A DNA stretch of 22,419 bases. Origin: AWTP1-9 sp035703165 (GTDB lineage: Bacteria; Bacteroidota; Bacteroidia; Chitinophagales; Chitinophagaceae). Under the pieces are notes generated by a model. That model was given only the letters and a program-made list of their open reading frames with translations, was not told where the DNA came from and did no database searches. A program made the position numbers and the translations under genes. The stretch covers positions 1-22,419 of the forward strand of contig DASSYR010000009.1 of NCBI GenBank assembly GCA_035703165.1, given 5' to 3'. Shown one piece after another: positions 1-7,867 of this stretch (the stretch's first letter is position 1; the number at the start of each line of letters is the position of its first letter).

Positions 1-1
1 A

Positions 2-127
2 ATTTCATGGTGGCGGGTTGCAATTAAAAGTGTTCTTATCATGATAGCCGCATTTTATTTGAATGATTTGGCTGAACATTTTATGATTCGCTTAATTGCC
101 GGGAGCCAATCTATCAACCTGAATTAA
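2..127 (+). CDS. Possible C-terminal end of a membrane protein gene (5' truncated by window edge)
   Basis: One frame is open from the left edge to a TAA at 125-127, giving about 41 residues beginning ISWWRVAIKS. The segment has two adjacent Trp, then a hydrophobic stretch (SVLIMIAAFYL) that could be a membrane helix, and a short polar tail ending SINLN. The sequence after the stop becomes very AT-rich and noncoding in appearance, which fits the end of a real gene. The fragment is too short to name a family. It resembles the last helix of a permease or other integral membrane protein, but that is a guess, and a chance open frame of this length is possible. Confidence 0.35.
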   Translation: MSWWRVAIKSVLIMIAAFYLNDLAEHFMIRLIAGSQSINLN

Positions 128-412
128 AAATTGTAAAAAAACTTTTCCCTGTAAATAATTTTTCTCGTCTTTCTATCTGTACTAACCGAAATAGAATACT
201 CTTTTGTGTATTTTATGTATTGTTATTTTCGTCGGGTTTTTTTAAAAAATTTTCTTTGTGCATTTAAAAAAAAAATCCAAATTCTTTCAGTAAATGCATT
301 GTAAGCCTGTTTTGGATGAGTGATAGAATGAATTTAAAAAAGTTGATTATGGCTCGTGAAAATCAAACCAGGCCGACAGAAATTTTTTTGCTGTTTTAGC
401 GATTTACCGGGG

Positions 413-598
413 TTACTGTTCCAGGATTTTTTTCTTTTCCTGGTATTCTTCTGCACCGATTTCACCATTGGCAAACCTTTTTTTTAAAATATCCAGTGGA
501 GTTTCTGTAGATCTTGTCTTGAATCCACTGTTATCTTTTACAAGAAGATAAATTGCAATCACCAGCAAAACAGGTATTAACCAATATCCCCACATCAT
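413..598 (-). CDS. SHOCT-domain mini membrane protein
   Basis: A 61-residue protein. Residues 1-20 (MMWGYWLIPVLLVIAIYLLV) form one hydrophobic helix. A short polar linker follows, and residues 34-60 match the SHOCT (short C-terminal) pattern: PLDILKKRFANGEI, then an E-EY-E-K-L helix. SHOCT domains occur at the ends of bacterial membrane proteins and are thought to mediate oligomerisation or protein contacts; the role of such mini-proteins is unknown. The start could be either of two adjacent ATGs (596-598 or 593-595), and no Shine-Dalgarno sequence is visible. The gene stands alone, downstream of and co-directional with the tRNA pair. Confidence 0.8.
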   Translation of the reverse strand: MMWGYWLIPVLLVIAIYLLVKDNSGFKTRSTETPLDILKKRFANGEIGAEEYQEKKKILEQ

Positions 599-739
599 AG
601 TGTCTTTTTTTGAATATGCAAATTAACCCTGTTACAGGAGAGTTTTAATGATAGGGGTCAATCATTTAACGAATCAAAATCAGAACGGGTTTTGCCGGGG
701 AATGAGCTGACGGGCTGAAAGCTATGTAGTAAAACTTTG

Positions 740-810
740 TTACCCGACCTGGACTCGAACCAGAACTATCAGAGCCAGAATCTGATGTACTGCCATTATA
801 CTATCGGGCA
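740..810 (-). tRNA. tRNA-Gln(CTG)
   Basis: The reverse complement folds as a cloverleaf. The acceptor is TGCCCGA/TCGGGTA (U1-A72, with one G-U), the anticodon stem is TCAGA/TCTGA with loop TTCTGGC, and the T-arm carries TTCGAGT. The anticodon CTG lies at 776-778, so it reads CAG. The weak U1-A72 pair is typical of glutamine tRNAs. Position 740 gives discriminator A, and CCA is not encoded. It sits 5 bases after tRNA-Lys on the same strand and is probably co-transcribed with it. Confidence 0.93.
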
Positions 811-815
811 AGTTG

Positions 816-888
816 TGACCCCGCAGGGACTCGAACCCTGGACCTACTGATTAAGAGTCAGTAGCTCTACCAACTGAGCTACGGAGTC
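816..888 (-). tRNA. tRNA-Lys(CTT)
   Basis: The reverse complement folds as a standard 73-base cloverleaf. The acceptor is GACTCCG/CGGGGTC, the D-arm is GCTC-AGTTGGTA-GAGC, the anticodon stem is ACTGA/TCAGT with loop CTCTTAA, and the T-arm is CAGGG-TTCGAGT-CCCTG. The anticodon CTT is at 853-855 and reads AAG. Discriminator A is at 816 and CCA is not encoded. It is the first gene of a two-tRNA unit. About 20 bases upstream there is a TAATTTG string that resembles a -7 element with one base missing. Confidence 0.96.
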
Positions 889-1216
889 AACTAAAGGGGC
901 TGCAAATTACGATTTATTTCTTTTCTGAGTTGTTTCTTCACAAACTAATACCTTGCTTTACCGGCATACAAAAAGATTTACGCTCATATTTGAAAAGATC
1001 ATTATTCATGCATTGAAATTACGGTATCACCTCAAAGTATATGGCCTGTATTGGTTTGTGGGATGCAAATCAGGGTTGAGTGTTTGGAAAATTATTGCCA
1101 GGCATGTATCATAAACAAAATGTTTTAGACTGATAACTGAAACGAAAAATTATTCTACTTTTAAACTGTACTAAAAATGAGAAGCTTACAATATTTCAGT
1201 TAACGATTATTTAATT
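889..1216. other. Intergenic region, no gene seen
   Basis: This 328-base stretch separates the divergent tRNA unit and the metallopeptidase-like gene, so it should hold both promoters. I see no hairpin terminator, repeat or credible open frame. A TACTTTTA string at 1156-1163 is one base off the TAnnTTTG -7 consensus and could serve the gene at 1217, but no TTTG element lies at the expected distance upstream of it. Confidence 0.5.
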
Positions 1217-2350
1217 ATGAAAAAGAACGTGTTTTTTTTGAGTGTATTCCTGTGTATTTTATGTATATCAATTCAGGCACAAACTGATACGTTGAATGCA
1301 CGGAAGAATCCGAATAACAAACCAACCTGCGATTGTGATTCATTGTGGGAAAAGCCGGATGCCCGGGAGTTTATACAATTATTAGAAAAGGCTACAGTTA
1401 ATAATAGGGTGGTTTGGCCCGGGTATCGTTTCACAAATGCAACATTTGTTATTGATGCCGGAAAAACTGAAAAAGGCGAACATTGTTTGGGACTTTGGAT
1501 GAATGGGAAAGCCCAGTCGTATGCTCGAATTACAAAAACATTACGAATGCTTACCCCTCTTTATAGTTATTACCTTAATTATAAGGAGATGGACAGTATT
1601 CCGGATAATGAATTCTTTAAGACATCCGAAAATGCTCCGGAATTCCGGAATTGGATGAACGTAATGAATGTGTCATCCGCTGTTTATATGCCTTTAGACT
1701 TTTCAAAACTTCCTTTCTCTGTGCCTGCAATAACAAAAGTTCAGTTAGCTGTGCACGAAGCTTTTCATGTAGAAGTAATGCTGAAATACTGGTACACCGG
1801 AAAGGGATATTGGCCGAAATGGGACAAACAACCTGACAGGAAAAAGGTTCAGGTATGTTATACTTACAATGATACAGGCAGGGAGATGATACAAAAGGAA
1901 CTCTTTGTACTGGCTGATATGCTTGAGGCATTGTTGGATGGGAAAAAAGAGAAAGCTTGTTCACTTGGCCATCAATATCTGAATGCAAGGGAAAACCGGT
2001 ATGAAAAGCTCACAGGAATTAAAACAACATTAGCCGGGAACACGGAAGGAGATTGTGCGACCGCAGAAGCATTTTTTGAGTTGGAAGAAGGGCTGGCTGA
2101 TTATGAGAGTTGGACAATGTTATATTCTTCAGGACTCGTCAGTAGGGATGATTTGTTGAAAAGATACCGTGCCAGGCAAAATGACCATTTTTATTTATCA
2201 GGCAGCATGTTAATGCACGCAATAACACTTATGAGCAAGGACCCAAAGAATAAAATCATTAGCAAAATGATTAATTCAGTTTCTGTTGATAAAGGTTCAT
2301 TACTGCTTCTTTTCAAAAACCAGCTTAAGAAATACTGTGCTGCCAGGTAA
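1217..2350 (+). CDS. Exported HExxH metallopeptidase-like protein
   Basis: A 377-residue protein with a clear signal peptide (MKKN, hydrophobic core, cleavage near AQ at 21-22). A helix at about 174-190 carries HEAFH (H180, E181, H184), the HExxH zinc-protease signature. About 105 residues later, ELEEGLADYESW (289-299) supplies acidic residues (E290/E291) where gluzincin proteases place their third zinc ligand. Five cysteines lie in the mature part (38, 40, 90, 214, 248) plus C280 and C374, which is unusual for a Bacteroidota exported protein. I infer a zinc-dependent hydrolase acting outside the cytoplasm. I do not recognise a named family, and the substrate is unknown. No neighbour is co-transcribed. 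Confidence 0.75.
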   Translation: MKKNVFFLSVFLCILCISIQAQTDTLNARKNPNNKPTCDCDSLWEKPDAREFIQLLEKATVNNRVVWPGYRFTNATFVIDAGKTEKGEHCLGLWMNGKAQSYARITKTLRMLTPLYSYYLNYKEMDSIPDNEFFKTSENAPEFRNWMNVMNVSSAVYMPLDFSKLPFSVPAITKVQLAVHEAFHVEVMLKYWYTGKGYWPKWDKQPDRKKVQVCYTYNDTGREMIQKELFVLADMLEALLDGKKEKACSLGHQYLNARENRYEKLTGIKTTLAGNTEGDCATAEAFFELEEGLADYESWTMLYSSGLVSRDDLLKRYRARQNDHFYLSGSMLMHAITLMSKDPKNKIISKMINSVSVDKGSLLLLFKNQLKKYCAAR

Positions 2351-2549
2351 TTTATAAACTTTAGAACTTATTAGCGTGGTAAATTAGTTGTATATGTATT
2401 TTTAGGACGATGCAGCCGGTATATCAGGAAAGGGATAAATTATAAAATCCTGTATTAAGTTTATAAACCATGCGATAAAAAAAGCCTTTGTTTCATGAAC
2501 GATTTTTTGGAGAATGAAGCCGTAACTAGCTCCTGTACTTTGGTAATAA

Positions 2550-2801
2550 TTATTCCTTTAACAAGTCTTCTAAAGAAATAGCATCAAGATAAGTCGTTAG
2601 TTGTCCCACTTGGTGATATACCCGGTATTCAACAATTGCTTTGCTTTCCTTACTGCAATAGGTTTCTACATAAAAACCGGGTAACTGAAAAAGAAATACC
2701 ATGGTGGTCAATAACTCTCTTTTGGCTATAGCTACTCCCTCTTTTAAAACGGCCGCTCTCTTTTCTTCCTGTGATAACTCAATAAATTCTGATAGTTTCA
2801 T
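2550..2801 (-). CDS. Small conserved-looking hypothetical protein (83 aa)
   Basis: An 83-residue soluble acidic protein with no signal peptide or membrane segment. It starts MKLSEFIELSQEEKRAAVL (a helix), continues with a beta-rich middle (VFLFQLPGFYVETYCS, then KAIVEYRVYHQV) and ends in a helix (YLDAISLEDLL). I believe similar short proteins with the MKLSEF start and FLFQL-FYVE core occur in Bacteroidota, but that is from memory and no function is known to me. The start ATG at 2799-2801 is the first in frame. The gene stands alone between two noncoding stretches. Confidence 0.65.
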   Translation of the reverse strand: MKLSEFIELSQEEKRAAVLKEGVAIAKRELLTTMVFLFQLPGFYVETYCSKESKAIVEYRVYHQVGQLTTYLDAISLEDLLKE

Positions 2802-3178
2802 AAATGCTGGTTTTAATACGGTTAATTAAAAAGGCAATTACTAAACTGCTGGCATACAGAAACGGATTCCTGTTGCTATCGAATCAATTCAATGAACTTA
2901 CGAGACCGAGTCAAAAAATAATGAAAAATGAGGCTGAACAACTTTGGCCATTAACTGGCCTGATGAGACAACAAATTTAAAAGTGATTTTGGAATTATCA
3001 AATTTATTTCTCTACTTTAAACATCAGGAGATTCCTTAATCCGGTATATTAACAACCAAGGCTTGGGGTAAAATGCAAATTAATTGTGTAAATGCTATTT
3101 GCCTTGAAGTTACATTCCTTATAGAAATGAATAAAAATCGTTGACCAGTAACCCAAAACTTTTCCTCCATCTAACCAC
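2802..3178. other. Intergenic region, nothing convincing
   Basis: This stretch lies between the divergent 83-aa gene and ubiD. It contains only short open frames (for example 2921-2980 and 3073-3144), without start signals or recognisable products. A 5-bp hairpin with stem GGCCA/TGGCC at 2946-2960 has no U-tract on either strand. The length is large for this compact genome. Confidence 0.5.
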
Positions 3179-3212
3179 TTTGCCATTATCAATTGTTTTG
3201 GTTTTACTTTTG
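3179..3212 (+). promoter_or_regulatory. Candidate Bacteroidota-type promoter for ubiD
   Basis: TTTG at 3179-3182 and an exact TAnnTTTG element (TACTTTTG, 3205-3212) are 22 bases apart, within the range described for Bacteroidota housekeeping promoters. Transcription would start near 3219, leaving a leader of about 75 bases that contains the T-rich repeat. T-rich DNA makes chance matches likely. Confidence 0.4.
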
Positions 3213-3228
3213 TCTATTCAAATACCAA

Positions 3229-3285
3229 TTTTTAACTTTTGAGTTTTTACTTTTTACTTTTGAATTTTTACTTTTTACTTTTGAA
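3229..3285 (+). repeat. T-rich heptad tandem repeat upstream of ubiD
   Basis: There are two perfect 21-base units at 3244-3264 and 3265-3285, each made of two TTTTTAC heptads and one TTTTGAA. A degenerate 15-base half-unit (TTTTTAACTTTTGAG) at 3229-3243 precedes them. Each full unit contains an exact TACTTTTG (3255-3262 and 3276-3283), the same octamer as the candidate -7 element at 3205. The array ends 8 bases before the ubiD start codon. Confidence 0.85.
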
Positions 3286-3293
3286 TTAATACC

Positions 3294-5222
3294 ATGGCTT
3301 ACAAAAATCAGCAGGAATTCATTAATGCACTGGAAAAAGCAGGAGAGTTACTCCGCATTAAAACTTATGTTAATCCCGAACTGGAAATAGCAGAAATAAC
3401 CGATCGCATCAGCAAAACATCTGGCGGTGGAAAAGCACTGTTGTTTGAAAATACCGGTTACAAATTTCCGGTGCTGATGAATGCTTACGGTAGTGAAAAA
3501 AGAATGTGCATGGCGCTTGGCGTAAATCATTTGGATGATGTGGCACATGAAATTGAGCATTTGTTTAAGCTGCTCACCAAACCTAAAGAGAGTATCCTCG
3601 ACAAACTAAACCTCTTGCCCAAACTGGGACAGTTTGCCAGTTGGATGCCCAAAGTAAAAAGTGGTCGTGGCGAATGCCAGGAAATAATAATGACCGAACC
3701 GGATATTACCAGGCTGCCGGTAATAAAGTGTTGGCCGAAAGATGGGGGGCCTTTTGTTACACTACCCGTTATACATACCAAAGAACCCAACACAGGTGTC
3801 CGTAATGTAGGTATGTACCGTATGCAGGTTTTTGGACCTACGCTTACGGGGATGCATTGGCATAAGCATAAGGTAAGCGCTAAACACTTTAATGAGTACA
3901 AAAAGCTGGGAAAGCGAATGCCCGTAGCCGTTGCCCTTGGTGGCGACCCGGTGTATGCTTACAGTGCCACAGCGCCTTTGCCCGAAAATGTGGATGAATA
4001 CATGCTTGCCGGTTTTTTGCGCAAGAAAAAAGTGGAACTGGTGAAATGTATTACACAACCGGAAATAGAAGTTCCTGCCGATGCGGATTTTATAATAGAG
4101 GGGTATGTGGATCCTAATGAGGAAATGATTTGGGAAGGTCCTTTTGGTGACCATACCGGTTATTATTCATTGCCCGATTGGTATCCTAAATTTCATATCA
4201 CGGCGATCACGCATAAAAAGAATGCGGTATATCCGGCAACTATTGTGGGTATTCCGCCGCAGGAAGATGCCTGGCTGGGGAAAGCCACCGAGAGAATTTT
4301 CCTGGCGCCTATAAAGATGACATTGGTTCCGGAAATTGTAGATATGGATATGCCGGTAGAGGGTGTGTTTCATAACCTGGTAATAGCACAAATAAAAAAA
4401 GAATATGCAGGACAGGGGCAAAAAGTAATGAATGCCATGTGGGGAGCGGGGCAAATGATGTTCAATAAAATTTTAGTAATTGCCGATGAAGGGGTGAAAA
4501 TTCAGGATTACGAATCGCTGGCAAAATATGTGTTTAAAAATCTGAATGTAGTTACCGATATATCTTATAGCAGTGGCCCGATGGATGTGCTGGATCATAG
4601 TTGTAGCAAACTGGGTTTTGGCGGTAAAATGTGCATAGATGGCACAAGAAAGTTTGATGAAGAAAAAGATGAGAGTTATGATTTGAAGGTGGATGGCTTA
4701 TCATTGGTAGAACAATTGGTTAAAAAAGAATTTTCGGAAGTAAGGGGAGTAAATACTTCTTTGCTTGAAAAAGGTATTCCCTGTATCATTATTTCCGTGG
4801 AAAAAAACAGGAAAGGTCATATACGGGAATTACACCACAAGCTTTGCCAGGATATAGATTCCATGGAAGGAATTAAAATGGTTTTGTATGTAGAACATAC
4901 GGTAAATGCAAACGATTTGGGAACTGCCTTGTGGAGATTTTGTAATAACCTTGACCCGAAACGGGATTATATTTTGTTTCAGGATAAATCAAAGCGGGAT
5001 GAGAATAAAACTTTTGCCTGTCTCGGTTTAGATGGAACGATGAAGACAAAAGCATTTGATAATTTTCAAAGAGACTGGCCCAATATTATTGTAGCAGACG
5101 ATGCAACCATTAAGGCTGTGGATGAAAAATGGAATACGTTGGGGATAGGGGAGTTTATTCCCTCACCGTCGCTAAAATTTAAAAGCCAAATGTATGGGGA
5201 AGAAGCGATTGTTCATTCATAG
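3294..5222 (+). CDS. UbiD family decarboxylase
   Basis: A 642-residue cytoplasmic enzyme of the UbiD family, which decarboxylates aromatic or alpha,beta-unsaturated acids using prenylated FMN made by UbiX. Visible family features are RNVGMYRMQVFG (170-181), the cofactor region; EGPFGDHTGYYS (281-292), holding the acidic pair E281/D286 equivalent to part of the ERE catalytic set; and the C-terminal DLGTALWRFCNNLDPKRD (541-558), ending at the conserved DP-RD. In Bacteroidota the likely role is the decarboxylation step of menaquinone biosynthesis, but UbiD enzymes also act on other substrates, so this is an inference. UbiX is not in the window. The length (about 150 residues longer than E. coli UbiD) matches the long UbiD forms I know from this phylum. 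ATG at 3294 follows the repeat array directly, with no Shine-Dalgarno sequence. Confidence 0.93.
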   Translation: MAYKNQQEFINALEKAGELLRIKTYVNPELEIAEITDRISKTSGGGKALLFENTGYKFPVLMNAYGSEKRMCMALGVNHLDDVAHEIEHLFKLLTKPKESILDKLNLLPKLGQFASWMPKVKSGRGECQEIIMTEPDITRLPVIKCWPKDGGPFVTLPVIHTKEPNTGVRNVGMYRMQVFGPTLTGMHWHKHKVSAKHFNEYKKLGKRMPVAVALGGDPVYAYSATAPLPENVDEYMLAGFLRKKKVELVKCITQPEIEVPADADFIIEGYVDPNEEMIWEGPFGDHTGYYSLPDWYPKFHITAITHKKNAVYPATIVGIPPQEDAWLGKATERIFLAPIKMTLVPEIVDMDMPVEGVFHNLVIAQIKKEYAGQGQKVMNAMWGAGQMMFNKILVIADEGVKIQDYESLAKYVFKNLNVVTDISYSSGPMDVLDHSCSKLGFGGKMCIDGTRKFDEEKDESYDLKVDGLSLVEQLVKKEFSEVRGVNTSLLEKGIPCIIISVEKNRKGHIRELHHKLCQDIDSMEGIKMVLYVEHTVNANDLGTALWRFCNNLDPKRDYILFQDKSKRDENKTFACLGLDGTMKTKAFDNFQRDWPNIIVADDATIKAVDEKWNTLGIGEFIPSPSLKFKSQMYGEEAIVHS

Positions 5223-5343
5223 TTTTTTTATGCTTTCTGTTGAAAAACTTTTTAAATTACTACAGCACGAAGGAAGAAAAGAGATATTTTACTGAATAAG
5301 ATATTATAAACACCTAATATTGTATTAATACAACATAGTACAC

Positions 5344-6279
5344 ATGAAACGAGTACAATATTTTTTCTTTTTATTGATTTTTTCCATCACTTCAGTAATT
5401 GCACAAAAGCCCGTACTTAAAGCAAAAAGTGCCAACGAAAAAACTACTGCTGTTAAGTCCCTCTTGTGGGAAATTTCAGGTAATGGCATTACCAGGCCTT
5501 CTTATTTATTTGGTACTATGCATTTGCTTTGTAAAGACGATGCTTTATTGAGTAAAAAACTTCAAGAAATTATTGCCAATAGCGCCGCTGTATATCTGGA
5601 ACTGGATATGGATAACCTGGCAGAATTACTGGGTATTTTTAAGTACATGAATATGAAAGACGATAAAAAATTGTCTGATTATTTAACAGATGAGGAAGTA
5701 AAAAGAATAAAAAACTGGTTTAAAACCAATCAGCCTTTAATACCTGCAGCAATGGTTGATAAAATGAAACCTGTTTTTTTAAGCAGCATGATTGGCGGAA
5801 CAGCATTTGATTGCGATCAGCAGGATGGTATGGAAATGCGAATTATGGAAGAGGCATCCAAATATAATATTGAAATTAATGGGTTGGAGACAATGGCTTA
5901 CCAGGCAGGCATTATGGACAGCATCCCGTATGAAGTGCAGGCAAGGGAATTACTAAAGTCTATTGACAGTGCATTTGTGCAGGATAGTTCACTAAAAGAA
6001 ATGATTGCTTTGTATAAAAAGCAGGATATAGATAAATTAGATTCGTTGCTTAACAAAAGCGAAGGAGAAATGGCAAAGTATAATGAGTATTTATTATACC
6101 GCAGAAACAGCAATTGGGTAGAAAAAATAAAAGATATTGTAAAAGATAATTCCTTCTTATTTGCTGTGGGAGCAGGTCATTTACCGGGGGACAGAGGGGT
6201 AATTGCTTTATTACGAAAAGCAGGTTTTACGGTAAAACCCGTAATAAACACCTGGCAATTACCGGTTTCTGAGATGTAA
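5344..6279 (+). CDS. TraB/GumN family exported protein
   Basis: A 311-residue protein with an N-terminal signal peptide (MKRVQYFFFLLIFSITSVIA, cleavage near AQ at 20-21). Two TraB/GumN hallmarks are visible: SYLFGTMH (53-60, GxxH-like GTMH) and, near the end, FAVGAGHLPGDRGV (273-286, GAGH). The glutamates in VYLELDMD (around 86) are also typical. Family relatives (eukaryotic TIKI, bacterial GumN-like proteins) are proposed metal-dependent proteases built from an EreA/ChaN-like fold, so a periplasmic peptidase is plausible but unproven. It lies 121 bases after ubiD on the same strand. A weak TAATATTG (5315-5322) could be its own -7 element. Confidence 0.88.
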   Translation: MKRVQYFFFLLIFSITSVIAQKPVLKAKSANEKTTAVKSLLWEISGNGITRPSYLFGTMHLLCKDDALLSKKLQEIIANSAAVYLELDMDNLAELLGIFKYMNMKDDKKLSDYLTDEEVKRIKNWFKTNQPLIPAAMVDKMKPVFLSSMIGGTAFDCDQQDGMEMRIMEEASKYNIEINGLETMAYQAGIMDSIPYEVQARELLKSIDSAFVQDSSLKEMIALYKKQDIDKLDSLLNKSEGEMAKYNEYLLYRRNSNWVEKIKDIVKDNSFLFAVGAGHLPGDRGVIALLRKAGFTVKPVINTWQLPVSEM

Positions 6280-6290
6280 TTGCGCTTTGA

Positions 6291-6320
6291 CAAAAAAAAG
6301 CTCCTGTAGAAACAGGAGCT
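6291..6320 (-). terminator. Strong hairpin with minus-strand U-tract
   Basis: A perfect 9-bp stem (6299-6307 with 6312-6320) has a 4-base loop. An A-run (6292-6299) lies on its left side, which is a U-tract only for minus-strand transcripts. The plus side lacks a T-run. It therefore reads as an intrinsic terminator for leftward transcription, about 190 bases beyond sucC's own terminator, though it also sits 12 bases after the TraB-like stop codon. Confidence 0.6.
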
Positions 6321-6512
6321 ACTTACCAAAACTAACTGCTTATGAGAAAATTCTTATTTAACTTTTACAATACAAAGATCCACTATCGTTTCACAAAAAA
6401 GAGTTAAGGAAGGTTTAGTATATTGTTAAGATACGAAATTTTTCCCAAAAAGAAAGCTTTGTAGAGATTCTTGTATGCTCCATGTGCGGCATTGAAAACT
6501 GGTTAAATAAGC

Positions 6513-6543
6513 AAAAAATCCCGTCTTACTTAACAAGACAGGA
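6513..6543 (-). terminator. sucC intrinsic terminator
   Basis: On the minus strand TCCTGTCTT pairs with AAGACGGGA (9 bp including one G-U; 6519-6527 with 6535-6543) around a 7-base loop. Six Us follow (6513-6518). It lies 27 bases after the sucC stop codon. Confidence 0.75.
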
Positions 6544-6569
6544 CTTAAAGCATTATAAACGCATTATTT

Positions 6570-7781
6570 TCAAGCAACTGCTTTTTTAACTAATGCAGCC
6601 GCTTCGCTCAGGAGGATGGCACTTTGTACTTTTAACCCACTTCCGTCAATAAGCTTTTTGGCTTCCTCTGCATTAGTTCCCTGCAAACGTACAATAATGG
6701 GTACATTAATATTCCCCATATTTTTATACGCATCAATTACCCCTTGTGCCACGCGGTCGCAACGCACAATACCTCCAAAAATGTTAATGAGTATAGCTTT
6801 TACGTTGGGGTCTTTTAAAATAATTTTAAAGCCTGCCTCTACTGTTTGCGCATTGGCTGTGCCCCCAACATCCAGGAAATTAGCCGGCTCACCACCGCTG
6901 AGTTTAATCATATCCATAGTGGCCATTGCTAAACCAGCTCCGTTTACCATACAGCCTACATTGCCATCTAATTTAACAAAATTAAGATTGTATTTATGTG
7001 CTTCTACTTCGGTAGGGTCTTCTTCACTAATATCTCTTAATGCTTCTAAATCCGGGTGACGCATTAAAGCATTATCATCCAGGTTCATTTTGCAATCTAC
7101 AGCAATGATCTTATCATCACTGGTTTTAAAAAGCGGGTTAATTTCAAGCATGGAGCAATCCAATCCTACATAAGCATTGTAAAGATTGGTTACAAATTTT
7201 ACACAATTTTTAAAAGCTTCCCCGCTTAATCCTAAATTAAACGCAATCTTTCTTGCCTGGAAACCCTGTAGCCCACCGCCCGGATGAACCCATTCTTTAA
7301 AAATTTTCTCAGGCGTGTTATGAGCTACTTCCTCTATGTTTACACCACCTTCCGTGCTATACATAATTACATTCTGACCTTTTGTTCTATCCAGCAAAAT
7401 AGAAAGATAAAATTCTTTAGTAGGATACGGGCCCGGATAATAAACATCCTGTGCTACCAGTATTTTATTAACCCGTTTCCCGGCCGGCCCTGTTTGTAAT
7501 GTTACCAGGGTGCCCCCGATGATATTACCGGCAATGGTTTTAATTTCCTCAGCACTTTTACCAACGGCTACTCCACGTTGTTCAGTACCCATAATTTTAC
7601 CCTTTCCTCGTCCGCCGGCATGTATTTGAGCTTTTACAACGGCAAAATTATTACCTGTTTGCACCTTTAGTTGTTTGTATGCTTCTTCAGCCTTTTCGAG
7701 AGTATCCACAGGTATTCCTTCCTGAACCGGTACATTGTATTTTTTTAATAATTCTTTAGCCTGGTATTCGTGTAAGTTCAT
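6570..7781 (-). CDS. sucC: Succinate-CoA ligase, beta subunit
   Basis: A 403-residue protein that starts MNLHEYQAKELLKKY, the standard start of SucC. With SucD it interconverts succinyl-CoA and succinate with ATP or GTP formation in the TCA cycle, in the cytoplasm. The ATP-grasp part has HAGGRGKGKIMG (54-65), EINPL (213-217) and D229 for nucleotide and magnesium binding. The C-terminal CoA-ligase part has GEPANFLDVGG (297-307) and the signature NIFGGIVRCD (333-342). The length is close to the E. coli protein (388). The start at 7779-7781 is fixed by family alignment. No sucD is adjacent, so the two subunits are encoded apart. It diverges from rimO across 100 bases and ends at its own terminator. 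Confidence 0.97.
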   Translation of the reverse strand: MNLHEYQAKELLKKYNVPVQEGIPVDTLEKAEEAYKQLKVQTGNNFAVVKAQIHAGGRGKGKIMGTEQRGVAVGKSAEEIKTIAGNIIGGTLVTLQTGPAGKRVNKILVAQDVYYPGPYPTKEFYLSILLDRTKGQNVIMYSTEGGVNIEEVAHNTPEKIFKEWVHPGGGLQGFQARKIAFNLGLSGEAFKNCVKFVTNLYNAYVGLDCSMLEINPLFKTSDDKIIAVDCKMNLDDNALMRHPDLEALRDISEEDPTEVEAHKYNLNFVKLDGNVGCMVNGAGLAMATMDMIKLSGGEPANFLDVGGTANAQTVEAGFKIILKDPNVKAILINIFGGIVRCDRVAQGVIDAYKNMGNINVPIIVRLQGTNAEEAKKLIDGSGLKVQSAILLSEAAALVKKAVA

Positions 7782-7830
7782 GCGAAAAAAATTTCGGCGA
7801 AATTAGGGATAAGTTCTGAGTTTTAGGTTT

Positions 7831-7838
7831 CAAAACTA
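7831..7838 (-). promoter_or_regulatory. Candidate -7 element for sucC
   Basis: Read on the minus strand this is TAGTTTTG, an exact match to TAnnTTTG. Transcription would start near 7824, about 43 bases before the sucC start. The nearest upstream TTG (7863-7865) is 24 bases away, slightly too far, so support rests on the -7 match alone. Confidence 0.3.
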
Positions 7839-7867
7839 TAGCCTCCAATGATTAAACTATTCCAACG

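Noticed and set aside
1617..1988. 123-codon antisense frame inside the metallopeptidase-like gene
   Set aside because: No recognisable domain, and it is fully covered by a gene with a signal peptide and HExxH motif.
2946..2960. Hairpin GGCCA/TGGCC
   Set aside because: Only 5 bp and without a U-tract on either strand; not a credible terminator.
2921..3144. Two micro-ORFs (2921-2980, 3073-3144) in the spacer before ubiD
   Set aside because: Under 25 codons each, with no start signals and no recognisable product.
3193..3390. Open frame of 65 codons running through the T-rich repeat into ubiD
   Set aside because: Its Phe/Leu-rich sequence comes entirely from the T-rich heptads, and it overlaps the well-supported ubiD start in another frame.
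3527..4454. Long antisense open frames within ubiD
   Set aside because: They lie opposite a confident UbiD gene, show no family features, and are explained by its codon pattern.
5221..5250. AT-only inverted repeat AGTTTTT/AAAAACT after ubiD
   Set aside because: The loop is 15 bases and the stem is almost only A-T, so it is too weak to call a terminator.
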